From Dactylorhiza incarnata (lineage: Eukaryota; Streptophyta; Magnoliopsida; Asparagales; Orchidaceae), in assembly GCA_033032865.1 (NCBI GenBank), contig JAWHQI010000019.1:9652001-9716000 (forward strand): 64,000 nucleotides of DNA, read 5' to 3'. Made by a program: the position numbers and the translations under genes. The number at the start of each line of letters is the position of its first letter. The first letter of the stretch is position 1. Positions 55,123 through 64,000 of the stretch are shown one piece after another. Below the pieces are notes generated by a model. It was not told where the DNA came from. It did not search any database and was given only the letters and a program-made list of their open reading frames with translations.

Positions 55123-55500
55123 TGTAGATCAGTGAGAGAGGGAAAAAGAATCGGTTGGACTGAGGAGCAAGAAGGATAAAGGATGCAGAGTAGTGAAGGT
55201 TTCTAACTGAAGAGTCTTTTTAACTCAGGTGAAGCGTCGAAACGGGACTCAATTCGAGGCTTATTCGGTACTTCAGTGGATGTGACCGAAAATATTTTAG
55301 CATTGCCGCTCGTTTTTATGAAGTCGACGTTGCGTCGAGTGGAATTCGACGTAAGCATCGATACAGCCCGCATTAAGGTGTTAGGGTTTTTTGTCGACGT
55401 ATGCGTTGATTGTAATCGACGTATGTGTCGATTTCACTTATTGAGTTGAGTCGTCGACGTTGCGTCGATTGGAAGTCGACGTGACTTTTGATTTTCCTAA
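55123..55500 (-). promoter_or_regulatory. Internal promoter-like region before ORF3 of F
   Basis: About ten GTCGACGTTGCGTCGA-type words (55225-55495) are followed on the minus strand by TTAAAAAG near 55216-55223, then the ORF3 ATG about 100 bp later. E has the same arrangement with its own word and nearly the same TATA-to-ATG distance. Confidence 0.6.
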
Positions 55501-55555
55501 AGAATTTTAGGTGTTTATTTCTTTTCCTAGTTCTAAGTCAGTCTTGGACTAATTT

Positions 55556-57873
55556 TTACAGATAGTTTGATTGGTTGTGCCAACATTGTTTGGCATGGTG
55601 GCCAGTTTTGTTACATATATGCCACTTGATTATCTTATTCTTATGATAATTTGAGTTTAGAGATGAATAGAAGTGTTGATTAGGATAGAAAGTTTGGTTA
55701 CCAGGTTCTGGGTAGAAATTTTGGTTAGGATAGAGGTGTTGATTATGATGGAAATCATGGTTAGGATGAATGAATCCTGAATGGGAATTATAGAAGGTTT
55801 TTGGAGGATAGGCATTTAAGTCGCTCTGAATTTTTGTGCGTCGATATCTATTCGACGCATGTTGATAGTTGCTTCGATTTATATTCGGTGCTTTCTCCCG
55901 ATAGCGTTGATCTGATATCGACGCATGGACAAAGTTGCGTCGATTGGAAGTCGACGTACTTTTATTCAAGCATTGAGTAAAGGTCGAAGCATCTGAGAGG
56001 TTGCGTTGAGTAAAAGTCGACGCACTATCATTCATACGTCGATATGAAGTCGACGCAATTGTTTCTTCATAAATTTTCTTTTTCCCTTTTTCTGATTTTG
56101 CTCTTTTGTGTATTGTTTCTTTTGGCTTAGTTGCTTCTTCAGATGAAGTTTGAGAGTCATCAGCTGAATAATATAATGTTTCATCAAATTGTTTTATTTC
56201 CTTGAGGAAGTCTTCTTCCTTATTCAGTGAATCTTTCTCTTGGTTTGATTTGATGGGTTTGGTGAATTTTACAGGGATCATCCAAGCAGGTTTGTTGGAT
56301 GGAATTTGGCTGGTTGAGGGATCAGCCCCTAGGCCAAGATTTTAATGTCTCCTTGTTTATTGTTCAGTGATTTCCTTGAGAGTTTGGCTTCTCATGTTTA
56401 TTGATTCTTCAAAGGCTTTTGCCTGGGATAACTTATCCTTAAGGAGCTGGTTTTCTATTCTAGCCCTTTCAACTTCCTTTTCTATGATGTTAGCCCTACT
56501 TCATAATTTTTAGAGCATTTAGCCTCTCTATTTCTCTGATTTTTAGCCATATTAATTTGATTTTTTAGGTCATTAATTTCTTGTGTAGCTTTTAGTTGAT
56601 CTAGACACATTCCCATAAAATCATTTCTGAAATTATCACTTTGAAAATCTATTTCATCAAAAATGTTTACCTCATCCTCATCCTCAGATTCCTCTATGAG
56701 AATGAGGCTATTTTCTCTTTCATCTTCAGAAGATATGCTTTCTTCTGATCCTGTCTCACTCCATGAGTTGGTACCATCATCTTTCTTTGAGCCTTCAAAT
56801 GCCATTAATCATAGGTCTTCTTGCTTAGGTTCTTCATTGTCACTCTTAGAAGAGGAGCTGTCCTCAGAGTCTGTATCACTCCAGACTTCTGCTATAAAGC
56901 CTCTTTCTTTCTTCTTCCCCTTTTTCTTGAGATCTTTCTTTTTCAGATCTTTCTTTGTCTCAGCATTTTCTGGACATTCTGGGACAATATGTCCAGGTTT
57001 CCTGCAAGAATAACAGATAATTTCTTTAGTAGGAGTTTTGTCATACCTTGGTTTTGACTCTCTACTTCTTGATCCATGTGTCCTGACCTATTTCTTGAAT
57101 TTTCTGGCCAGAAAACTGAATAGTTTTTCTTCAGTGATAGAGCCTCCTTCCTCTGTTGCTTTTAATGCAATGTTCCTATCTTTTGAAGAGGTTGGGATGT
57201 TTTCTCTTCTCTTCTTCTCTTCTCTGGTTTTCAGCAGTTGCTCATAGGATCTGAGTTTTCCTAAGAGAGCATCTGTTGAAATTTCCCTTTGACCTCTTGT
57301 GTCTCTTATTGCCCATATCCTTAAGTCCCATGAGCTTGGGAGACTCATCAGCAATTTGTCATTGATCTCTGTAAGAGAGATTTATCTATCCAAGTCCCTT
57401 AGTTGATTGATGATCAGACTAAATCTGTCATACATCTCAGAGATGCTTTCTTCATTCTTCTTTTGGAAGTTCTCATATTGAGAGATCAATAGAGCCTTCC
57501 TATCTTTTCTTTCATCAGCACTTCCTTCTACCATCTTTATGAGAGCCTCCCAAATTTCTTTGGCTGATTCACAATCAACCACCCTTTGAAAGATTTCATC
57601 AGAAAGGGTTGAGACCAGAATATTTACAGCCTTTGCATCATATGTTCCTGCCTTTTTCTCTTCAACTGTCCACTAAGCCTTTGGGACAAGTGTTTGAGTC
57701 ACCTCACCACTTGAGTCTTTTCTATAAGGCTTGGGAGGACCTGTCAAGATAACATTAAATAAATCTTCATCAATAGAATTCATATAAATCCTAATTCTTG
57801 TTTTCCAAACTGCAAACTTTTCAAGATTGCACATTGGTGGTCTGGTGGAAGCATAATCTTTGATTTGTGCCAT
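55556..57873 (-). pseudogene. Gag of F, several in-frame stops
   Basis: It starts at 57873 (MAQIKDYAST; CNLEKFAVWKTRIRIYMNSI). The frame 57873-56482 keeps one phase over about 460 codons but has four stops (near 57673, 57380, 57088 and 56806). It carries RVVDCESAKEIWEALIKMVEG, the first knuckle CYSCRKPGHIVPEC near 57010 and an acidic Ser/Glu part. After a phase change near 56290-56480, 56281-55556 holds repeats encoded by GTCGAC-type DNA and a second knuckle (HICNKTGHHAKQC), whose first Cys is replaced by Trp. Where pol should follow, the ORF3 promoter region begins instead. Confidence 0.88.
55840..56062 (-). repeat. GTCGAC words inside the gag coding region of F
   Basis: About twelve TCGACGCA/GCGTCGAT words fall in frame in the gag C-terminal part and are translated as STSYRRM-, STFTQR- and HASNRYRR-like repeats. 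They are the same words as in the LTR and before ORF3. Confidence 0.75.
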
Positions 57874-57891
57874 GTGAAAATTGATTGTTAG

Positions 57892-57900
<9 letters not shown>

Positions 57901-57926
<26 letters not shown>
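57901..57926. repeat. (TA)n microsatellite in F leader
   Basis: An uninterrupted TA run lies between the primer site and gag. Confidence 0.9.
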
Positions 57927-57928
<2 letters not shown>

Positions 57929-57976
57929 AGGTAGGATCTTTTTGATCAAGGAGTTAACCTTTTTAGATCAACCTGG

Positions 57977-57987
57977 CTCTGATACCA
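57977..57987 (-). other. Primer binding site of F
   Basis: TGGTATCAGAG on the minus strand lies 2 bp after the 5' LTR. Confidence 0.9.
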
Positions 57988-57989
57988 AT

Positions 57990-58065
57990 TGAAAGTGCAC
58001 AGTTAACCTCACTAGAATTCTCAAGAGGGGGGTGAATAGAGATTAAAAAATATTTTGTGCAAAGT

Positions 58066-58096
<31 letters not shown>

Positions 58097-59320
58097 ATCA
58101 CAGATTAGAGCTTCCCACACACCAACGAGAATTAAACAAATAAAGAAAGTAAATGCAAGAAAAGAAATCACAGCACAACACAAGAAAATATAGTGGTTCC
58201 CCAAACTTTGGGTAGTCCACTCTTCTACCCCCTTGGTAGGAATTCACTATCTTGCACTGAGTCTTTTGATAAGGAGACTCTTAGAACCACCCTGAGTCTT
58301 TTGATAAGGAGACTCTTAGAACCAACTGAGTCTTTTGAAAAGGAGACTCTTAGAACCAGTACACTGAATTTTTTTTAAGAGAGATTCTAAAAAACTCTTT
58401 TACAATGTTTAAGTAAGAATAAGAAAGAAGAAAGAAATAAGAACAAGAATGAATCTTCTTCCTAGCAAGAAGATTGGAAGCACAAGAAGTGAATTAAATC
58501 TTTCTTCTATAGAGAGAAGAAGATTTGTAGCTTTTCCCTCTTATGTGAGAGCTATCAGAATTTGCAGCAGAGTGACTTCAGAAGCAGGAGAAGAAGAATG
58601 CTTGAATATTGCTGCAGGACTATTTCTCAATTCTTTCTTGTTCACTTGGGAGCTTTTCCTCTTTTTCAATGAGTAGAATGGTGGATCACTCCTTGGTTTT
58701 TCTCTGTCTACCTCCTTCATATATATATAGCTCTGTTCATTCAAATAATACTCATAGGAGGAAAATTAATTATCAGACAGAGAATTAGAAGGATAGAAAT
58801 ATTTCCATAGTTAGCATACCAATAGAAGGAAAGAATTCATTCCAATTTCAAATAATGTCCATAATGAATTTTATCAAATTAGCCAAGAATCTAATAGAGG
58901 AAAAGAAAGATTCAGAACGGCTATAAGACATAAATTGATTTCATATAAATCAGATCTATAAGATAAGGAAAGAGATCTGGCGATTTTGAATTCTGTCATA
59001 AAGATCGACGTGCGTCAATTACTATTCGACGCAAGCGTCGAATACATCCTGTCTGGACGTCGAGAGGAGAATAAGGAAGGTGCGTCGACAAAGGTGCGTC
59101 GACTACATTAGATGCGTCGACTAGAAATCAGAGTAGCGTCGACAACACATACGTCGAAATCTTTCTAAAGTTACTTCGACTCAATCTGAAGGAAACGTCG
59201 ACTACATTTCGACGTTGCGTCGAATACTATTCGACGAAAATTTACTTAACGCTGATTTTCCTTTCTTAGAATTCATATTCAACTCTTTTTCAGGGGTTAA
59301 GAGAAATCATTTTCCCAACA
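57990..59320 (-). repeat. 5' LTR of F
   Basis: Near copy of 51805-53069; it keeps about 65 bp next to the word cluster (59222-59290) that the 3' LTR lacks. Confidence 0.93.
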
Positions 59321-59336
59321 CGTAAAATCCAACACG

Positions 59337-59347
59337 TGGTATCAGAG
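59337..59347 (+). other. Primer binding site of B
   Basis: TGGTATCAGAG lies 2 bp after the 5' LTR end CCAACA at 59334, showing that the LTR of B continues across the F insertion. Confidence 0.88.
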
Positions 59348-59384
59348 CGTCGGTTATTCCAATACGGCTTCATAACCGGGAATA

Positions 59385-60780
59385 ATGACGCTTCATGATC
59401 TCGCAACTTCTAGAGGGGATACTTTTTAGGAAAATGAAAAATCATTATGCCCACCATTATTTATGGGTGAAAATTATAATGGGTGGAAGACACTTATGGA
59501 AAAATTTCATAAAACTTTTGATATTGAAGTTTGGAATATTACAATTAAAATGCCCCCCAATTATTCTAAATAAAAATGAAATGTTTTTAAATGCCAAATC
59601 TATGAATAGTCTATATTGTGCTCTACATCAAAATATTTTCAAACTTATTTATATGCTTCCTACTGCTTTTGAAGTTTGGAAATTTCTTGAGATATTTATA
59701 GTCTTCCTTCCACAGATGATGAACAAGAGGAATTCCTTATAGATCCAAGAGAAGAAATCGACGAGGACTCATGCTTGGAGGAAGATCTATCTAAGAGAGA
59801 AACAATATTGGACTCAAATGATGGCAAAACATCAAGCAAAAGAGAAGACAAAAATTCAACTATGGAAGAGGAATGCGAAGAAGATGTCAAAGGAACCTTC
59901 GGTTCAAATCTTGCCTCATCCCATAGCAATGTAAGAAAATCAAAATCTTATCTTTTTGTAACAAATTCTATTTCTACATTTCGTGTGCTTAAATTTGCTA
60001 AACGTAAAATTTCAAAGTTGAAACATGCTAATTCCAAATTATGTTTAGAATATAAAACTTTAAAAGCAAACGCTAAAGTAGAATCTTATATTGATGTTTC
60101 AAATTCTCTATCATGCTCTTTAATTGAAAATGCTAAACCTTGTTTTGATTATAATTCTTTTAAAGAAGAACTCAAGGTTTTGGAAAAAGGTCTTTTAACC
60201 TCAAAAGAGCATAATGAAAATTTGATAAAAGAAATGATAATTTAAAGGATAAAGTATAATCATTAAAAATGTTTATTCAAAATTTTTCATATAATAAAAA
60301 ATTTTTATTTCTAGTTTATCAAATTATCAAAAGTCTAAAAGCTTAACTTCATATTATAAGAGTATGTCTATAAGAAAGAGTGGAAATGAAAATCATCAAA
60401 ATAAGAACTAATTATTTAAAACATATTCTAACCCACTCTTTCAACATTCAATTCTTAAGAAAGATCATCACTCTTATAAACTCTCAAAGAATCAATATAA
60501 TAAAATTCATTATGATTATCAACATCAATGTATATTGAAAAATAATTTGAATAAACATAAATCCCAAATGAATTATTTTTCAAAGAACTATCATTCCAAA
60601 AAGATGTCAAATAATCATAATATGAATTTAAAAGATAAATAACCAAAGTATGAATGGAGGCCCAAAATTTAAAATGAAACACTAACTCCACTTGTAAAGG
60701 CCCATTCATCACTATCTCTCCAAAAGCTAGCATGATGTATTTCGGTACCCAAAGGAACCATCACACTTGGTCGCCTTTAG
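59385..60780 (+). pseudogene. Broken gag-like gene of B
   Basis: The reading from ATG 59385 parallels A (HDLATS) but meets a stop within 20 codons. The NGWKTLMEKF / FDIEVWNITI block and the AKSMNSLYCAL-like block lie in different phases. 59775-60245 is open and matches the acidic and coiled-coil parts of A (NLASSHSNVRKSKS, FAKRKISKLKHANSKL). Later sequence to about 60780 matches the A tail (EWRPK, PKGTITLG) with stops. The gene cannot be expressed whole. Confidence 0.8.
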
Positions 60781-62090
60781 ATACCTAAATCTCTCATTCA
60801 CTAGGAATCATTGTATTGCATGAAGTAAAAAAAATTAAAAATGAAATATCATTACTCTACTTCATGATATGCTTAATTGCTTTTTCTTTTGTTTATTTTT
60901 TATTCTTGAGCCAACATGTTTATGATTACTTTGTATATCATGAGATATGACTTTCATTTTAAGCCTAATGTTTAACAAATTAAATTGAATTAAATTGAAT
61001 ATAAAGTCATATTATGTTTTGTGATCTATCTCTCCTTTTTATATGTTTTATCCTTTTTAAATCCTTGCCTATAAATGTCTTATATTATAATTATAAATTG
61101 AATGCTAAATTTGCTAAATGATATTATCAAGACTAATAAAATTACTTTCAAAATTGGATTTAAAGGACTTTTTAGGGGTCTTAGGCTAAACTATTAAATG
61201 CACAACTTATTGCATATTTGTGTATTTTTTGTTGTGCATATAATAGCCCCTATATTGAAAATCATAATCGAGAAAATTCAGAATCAAATAAAATAAAAAA
61301 CCATGTGTTGCTAACGCCAGGCGTTATCACTAACACTGGCGGTAGCATATTTTCCTAAAAATTCTGATTTCTTTAATTATTATTTTTTTGAAAAATTATT
61401 TTACTATGTTAAGTATCATTATTTTCAAATACCTTATATTTGTTTTGTCTAATTTCTACATATTAAAATCAAAAAGAAAATTCACAAAAATGATGAATAT
61501 GATTTCACACACTCCACCTTGATCTATTAATATCCTATGCTAAAATTCACTAGTGTCATATATCATAATTCATGATCTATCAAGAATTATCATAAATCAA
61601 CTATTTCTATCAACCTTAGGATTTATGAAATATATGATGGATATTGGTATTATAGTTTCATATCTTGTTTAGTGTGTGTGATATGCATCTATATTGTTTG
61701 CATGAATCTCATCATGTTTAGACCTTAAAATTAACTTGACATTAACAATATGAAATCAAATAGAATTTCCTCTTCATTCTAGGTCTATAAATTTTCAAAA
61801 CTCTATAATTGATTACATGCAAACCAATTATATATATTTAGCATATTTTGCATAACATCCAAATTCATTATCCTAGCTACACCTCTTGGTATACGTTCAA
61901 TTTAGTATTTATGCTAGGATTATCAATATCGTGACATACTAAAGGTAGAGAAATTTGATCTTTAAGATTCATGAGTACAATGTGGTTTCAAAATGCACAA
62001 TATGTTCTAAAACTAAAACAAACTCATGTTTTATGAATCAATCCTTAGACTAAAACACTTAGTGTATCCATAATCATTAACCCTTGACTT
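60781..62090 (+). other. AT-rich interior of B, no gene
   Basis: The part corresponds to 12256-13900 of A. It contains TAACGCC-A-GGCGTTA (61312-61326), the U3 word of B, in otherwise CpG-poor DNA. Motif 1 of A has no counterpart that I can see. Confidence 0.6.
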
Positions 62091-62094
62091 GTGT

Positions 62095-62330
62095 CTCACA
62101 ATAGCGAGGGCATAGGATTGTGTGCATTAGAGAAATAACCTCTAAGTCATGTCTTGTCCTTAACCGGGGAGGGTTCCAGTAGGGCCTTGTGAGGCACTGG
62201 GGGGAGGGAGTGCTAGGTTGAGAGTTGTCTTTGTATGCATATGGGATTAACACCCTAACCTACGACATGTGTGTAGCTCCTCATGACCATCCGTCACTTA
62301 GTACGGGGCTAGAGTGTAGTCATGTAGTTA
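62095..62330 (+). other. Motif 2, conserved block in B
   Basis: It matches A 15495-15745 far better than the flanks do. The hairpin CCAGT (62176) / ACTGG (62200), with inner GCCT-TGTG-AGGC, is unbroken. Confidence 0.65.
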
Positions 62331-63356
62331 AGGTATCTTGATCTTAGATATACTTATATTACATTCATTACATGAATATTATCTTACTCTTTATACTTAA
62401 ATCATGCATATTTGTTTTTGTTCTAACATTGCATCTTGTGTTTGAATATTTTATTATTTTAAGCCTTAATGATTTTACAAAACACAAATATTTTAAAAAT
62501 CACCAAAAACATGCTAAAAGAGCCTTCAAATCTAATCAATATACTCTGAAATTTCAATTGAAGGAAGGCCTCTTTATAATACAAATGAATTGAGAAAAAT
62601 GTTTTCTATCTTTTTATTTCCTTTAAAACAAAATTTTATTTCTTTTAAATATATATATATATATATATATGTATTTTCTTAGGCATTATTTTGGGTTTAT
62701 TTTTCTGGCATAGAATATCATTTACTGATTGGGCTAAAAAGACTTCTATATTTTCCAGAGAATATATATAAAAAAATACAAAATTACAAAACAATTTCAA
62801 AGAACAAAAATATGTTTTTCTCTTTATGTGTGTTTATTGTTTTGTGCATATATAAAAATTAAAAAATTTATAAAAACTGATTGTTATTCATTGCCATTGT
62901 CAAGGATGATTAATTATATCAATTAAAGATTAAATACAATGTTTAATTTAACTTTCAAGTTTCTTAAAAAAAAAACATTGTTTTGTATTTGTCATGCGTT
63001 GAAAATTATCTTGTTATGTGAAATGAAATTGATTGTAGATATACATGTGTAGAAATGCTTAGCATGCCTCTAAGTATGAGTAATGTATTATGTTTGATAA
63101 TGATTCATTCACTCACTTATTTTTGATAACTTACATGTGTTTACAATCTTATTCTTGCATGATTGTCAACACAAGTAATTAAAATGCTTAAATAGATTAC
63201 CTACACAACATTGAATTGGTTATTACAATTCTTTGTCTTTCATGCACTTATTCTTTAGAGAAATGTGGTTTAAAATGCTATGTTTGCAAAACAAGTGAAT
63301 TCGGAGTCCTTAGTCACTAAACAAAATAAGCAAATAATCAATGACAAGGAAAACTC
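62331..63356 (+). other. AT-rich interior of B between motifs 2 and 3
   Basis: No gene is seen. It has TA microsatellites near 62650 and similarity to A 14200-14350 near 63040-63130. Confidence 0.5.
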
Positions 63357-63475
63357 CACTAAGCACTACTCACCCTCCTGATAAGTCTTAATGAGCATTG
63401 TGAGGTTGAGCACCTTGGCTAAAGAATTGTAAAGTGTCTTGTAGCAAACAGTTTATACATCACTTCTCTTAGTAC
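63357..63475 (+). repeat. Motif 3, copy in B
   Basis: AAGCACTACTCACC..TGATAAGTCTTAATGAGCATTGTGAGGTTGAGCACCTT matches A 14523-14600 over its length; the AGGT/ACCT pair around TGAGC is kept. Confidence 0.55.
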
Positions 63476-63554
63476 ACCAGATCACAAAAATTGAAAGTTT
63501 AATATGAAAAAAATAAATCTGTAAATATATATAATATATATATTTATATATATA

Positions 63555-64000
63555 TATGTTCTTGTGTTTACAGATAAGCATGCTTGCCTGAGTGGAATAA
63601 GTCTGGTTAGCCTTTCCTAGTGGCGAGGGATCGAAACCAGGCCATCTCATTTTCGCTTGGATTTAATCCCGCAGCCCGCTACCCGCAACACAAACCGCTG
63701 AGACTCAACCCAAACTACTGAGATGAGTCAGCCCGCTACCCGCAACCCCAACCGCTGAGACTCAGCCCGAACCGCTGAGATGAGTCAGCCCGCTGAGACC
63801 AGACCTGCCATCTCACTCCAGCCCGCCAGCTCAACCTGCCAGCCTTCTATCCGCACCCCACCAGCTCTCAAGTCAAACTCGCCAGCCTCTCAAGTCAAAC
63901 CTCCAGCTGCTCTTCTAGCACCTTCCAACCTCCTTTTTTTTCTATTTGCACCCTCATTTTTGCCTATAAATATGGGAGGCTTTTCTTGTTTTTAAGGGTT
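63555..64000 (+). mobile_element. LTR-like unit M with Pol III box-like sequences, partial
   Basis: A new unit begins after the TA repeat near 63555. It has an A-box-like TTGCCTGAGTGG (63584-63595) and a B-box-like GGATCGAAACC (63628-63638), then CCGCTGAGAC words (63690-63800), Pro/Ser-coding C-rich repeats (GCCAGC) and TATAAATA at 63966. The last two features fit the U3 of an LTR of the E word type. The short frame 63780-63995 is probably a by-product. Either a SINE sits at the front of an LTR, or the LTR carries Pol III boxes. Confidence 0.45.
63690..63800 (+). repeat. CCGCTGAGAC word cluster in M
   Basis: Five AACCGCTGAGA-type words (one changed to AACTACTGAGA) alternate with TCAGCCCGCTACCCGCAAC. 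Confidence 0.7.

Larger units (their letters stand above)
51805..59320 (-). mobile_element. Complete non-autonomous SIRE-like element F with gag and ORF3 but no pol
   Basis: LTRs at 51805-53069 and 57990-59320 are nearly identical over the shared part, apart from a TATAT length difference and a gap of about 65 bp near the LTR start. The target duplication CGTAA is at 51800-51804 and 59321-59325. On the minus strand the order is LTR, primer site, gag (57873 to 55556), GTCGAC cluster, ORF3 (55122 to 53298), purine tract, LTR. Protease, integrase, RT and RNase H are absent between gag and ORF3. LTR similarity implies recent movement in trans. The target is the 5' LTR of B, 9 bp from its end. Confidence 0.93.
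50056..63540 (+). mobile_element. Copia-like element B, related to A, split by F and cut at the right
   Basis: The 5' LTR is 50056-51804 plus 59326-59334; the primer site TGGTATCAGAG is at 59337. A broken gag like that of A follows, then about 2.8 kb of AT-rich DNA with motifs 2 and 3. No pol is visible. It ends near 63540 at a TA-rich stretch and M. B sits in LTR I; the 5 bp before it is ATCAC. Confidence 0.82.

Overview
The window is nuclear DNA of a flowering plant and is built almost wholly of nested LTR retrotransposons; I see no host gene, rRNA or canonical tRNA gene. Evidence: Ty1/copia gag-pol proteins (SIRE/Maximus-like, with a third, envelope-position ORF), initiator-Met-tRNA primer sites (TGGTATCAGAG), the C-rich TTCACCCCCC tract of this lineage, an Athila-like Ty3 element with its TGGCGCNGTTGCC primer site, and 5-bp target duplications. 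The species cannot be told from this sequence. (Element letters below are mine.)

Layout. 1-2207: end of a Ty3 element, probably Tat-like, with two antisense ORFs. 2208-3199: remnant of copia RT/RNase H (O, minus). 3205-9295: LTR of a minus-strand SIRE-like element H, split by a complete pol-less element N1 (4519-8926, duplication CGTTG). H body continues at 9296-9675 and 17363-17888, split by a second complete pol-less element A (9676-17357, duplication TTTTG). 17889-26416: a Ty3-type giant LTR K, split by a second giant LTR C (20824-26097, duplication ATAGT). 26417-32489: an Athila-like non-autonomous element D. 32490-39330: 5'-truncated SIRE-like element E with pol, an internal promoter-like region, an envelope-position ORF3 and its 3' LTR; E sits in the pol gene of minus-strand element G (39331-45442), which sits in an ORF3 remnant J. 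46263-48862: uncharacterised DNA and a giant-LTR fragment L. 48863-50055: LTR I (minus), entered by element B (50056 to about 63540), whose 5' LTR was entered by F (51805-59320, minus, duplication CGTAA). 63555-64000: start of a further LTR-like unit M.

How the parts work together. Most elements carry gag-like or ORF3-like genes but lack protease, integrase and reverse transcriptase, so they must have moved with enzymes supplied in trans. What they keep is cis-acting: LTR ends, primer sites, purine tracts and several non-coding structures. The structures that stand out are (1) arrays of short hairpins in the transcribed part of the copia LTRs, in which loops are constant and stems change in a complementary way; (2) clusters of CpG-bearing, mostly palindromic words upstream of the TATA box, with a different word in each family, repeated in front of the ORF3 gene and inside some elements; (3) an about 90-nt motif with compensatory stem changes found in three unrelated families; and (4) a 230-bp conserved non-coding block in A and B. 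These are the best candidates for an undescribed system. All are read by eye and need alignment and covariation statistics.
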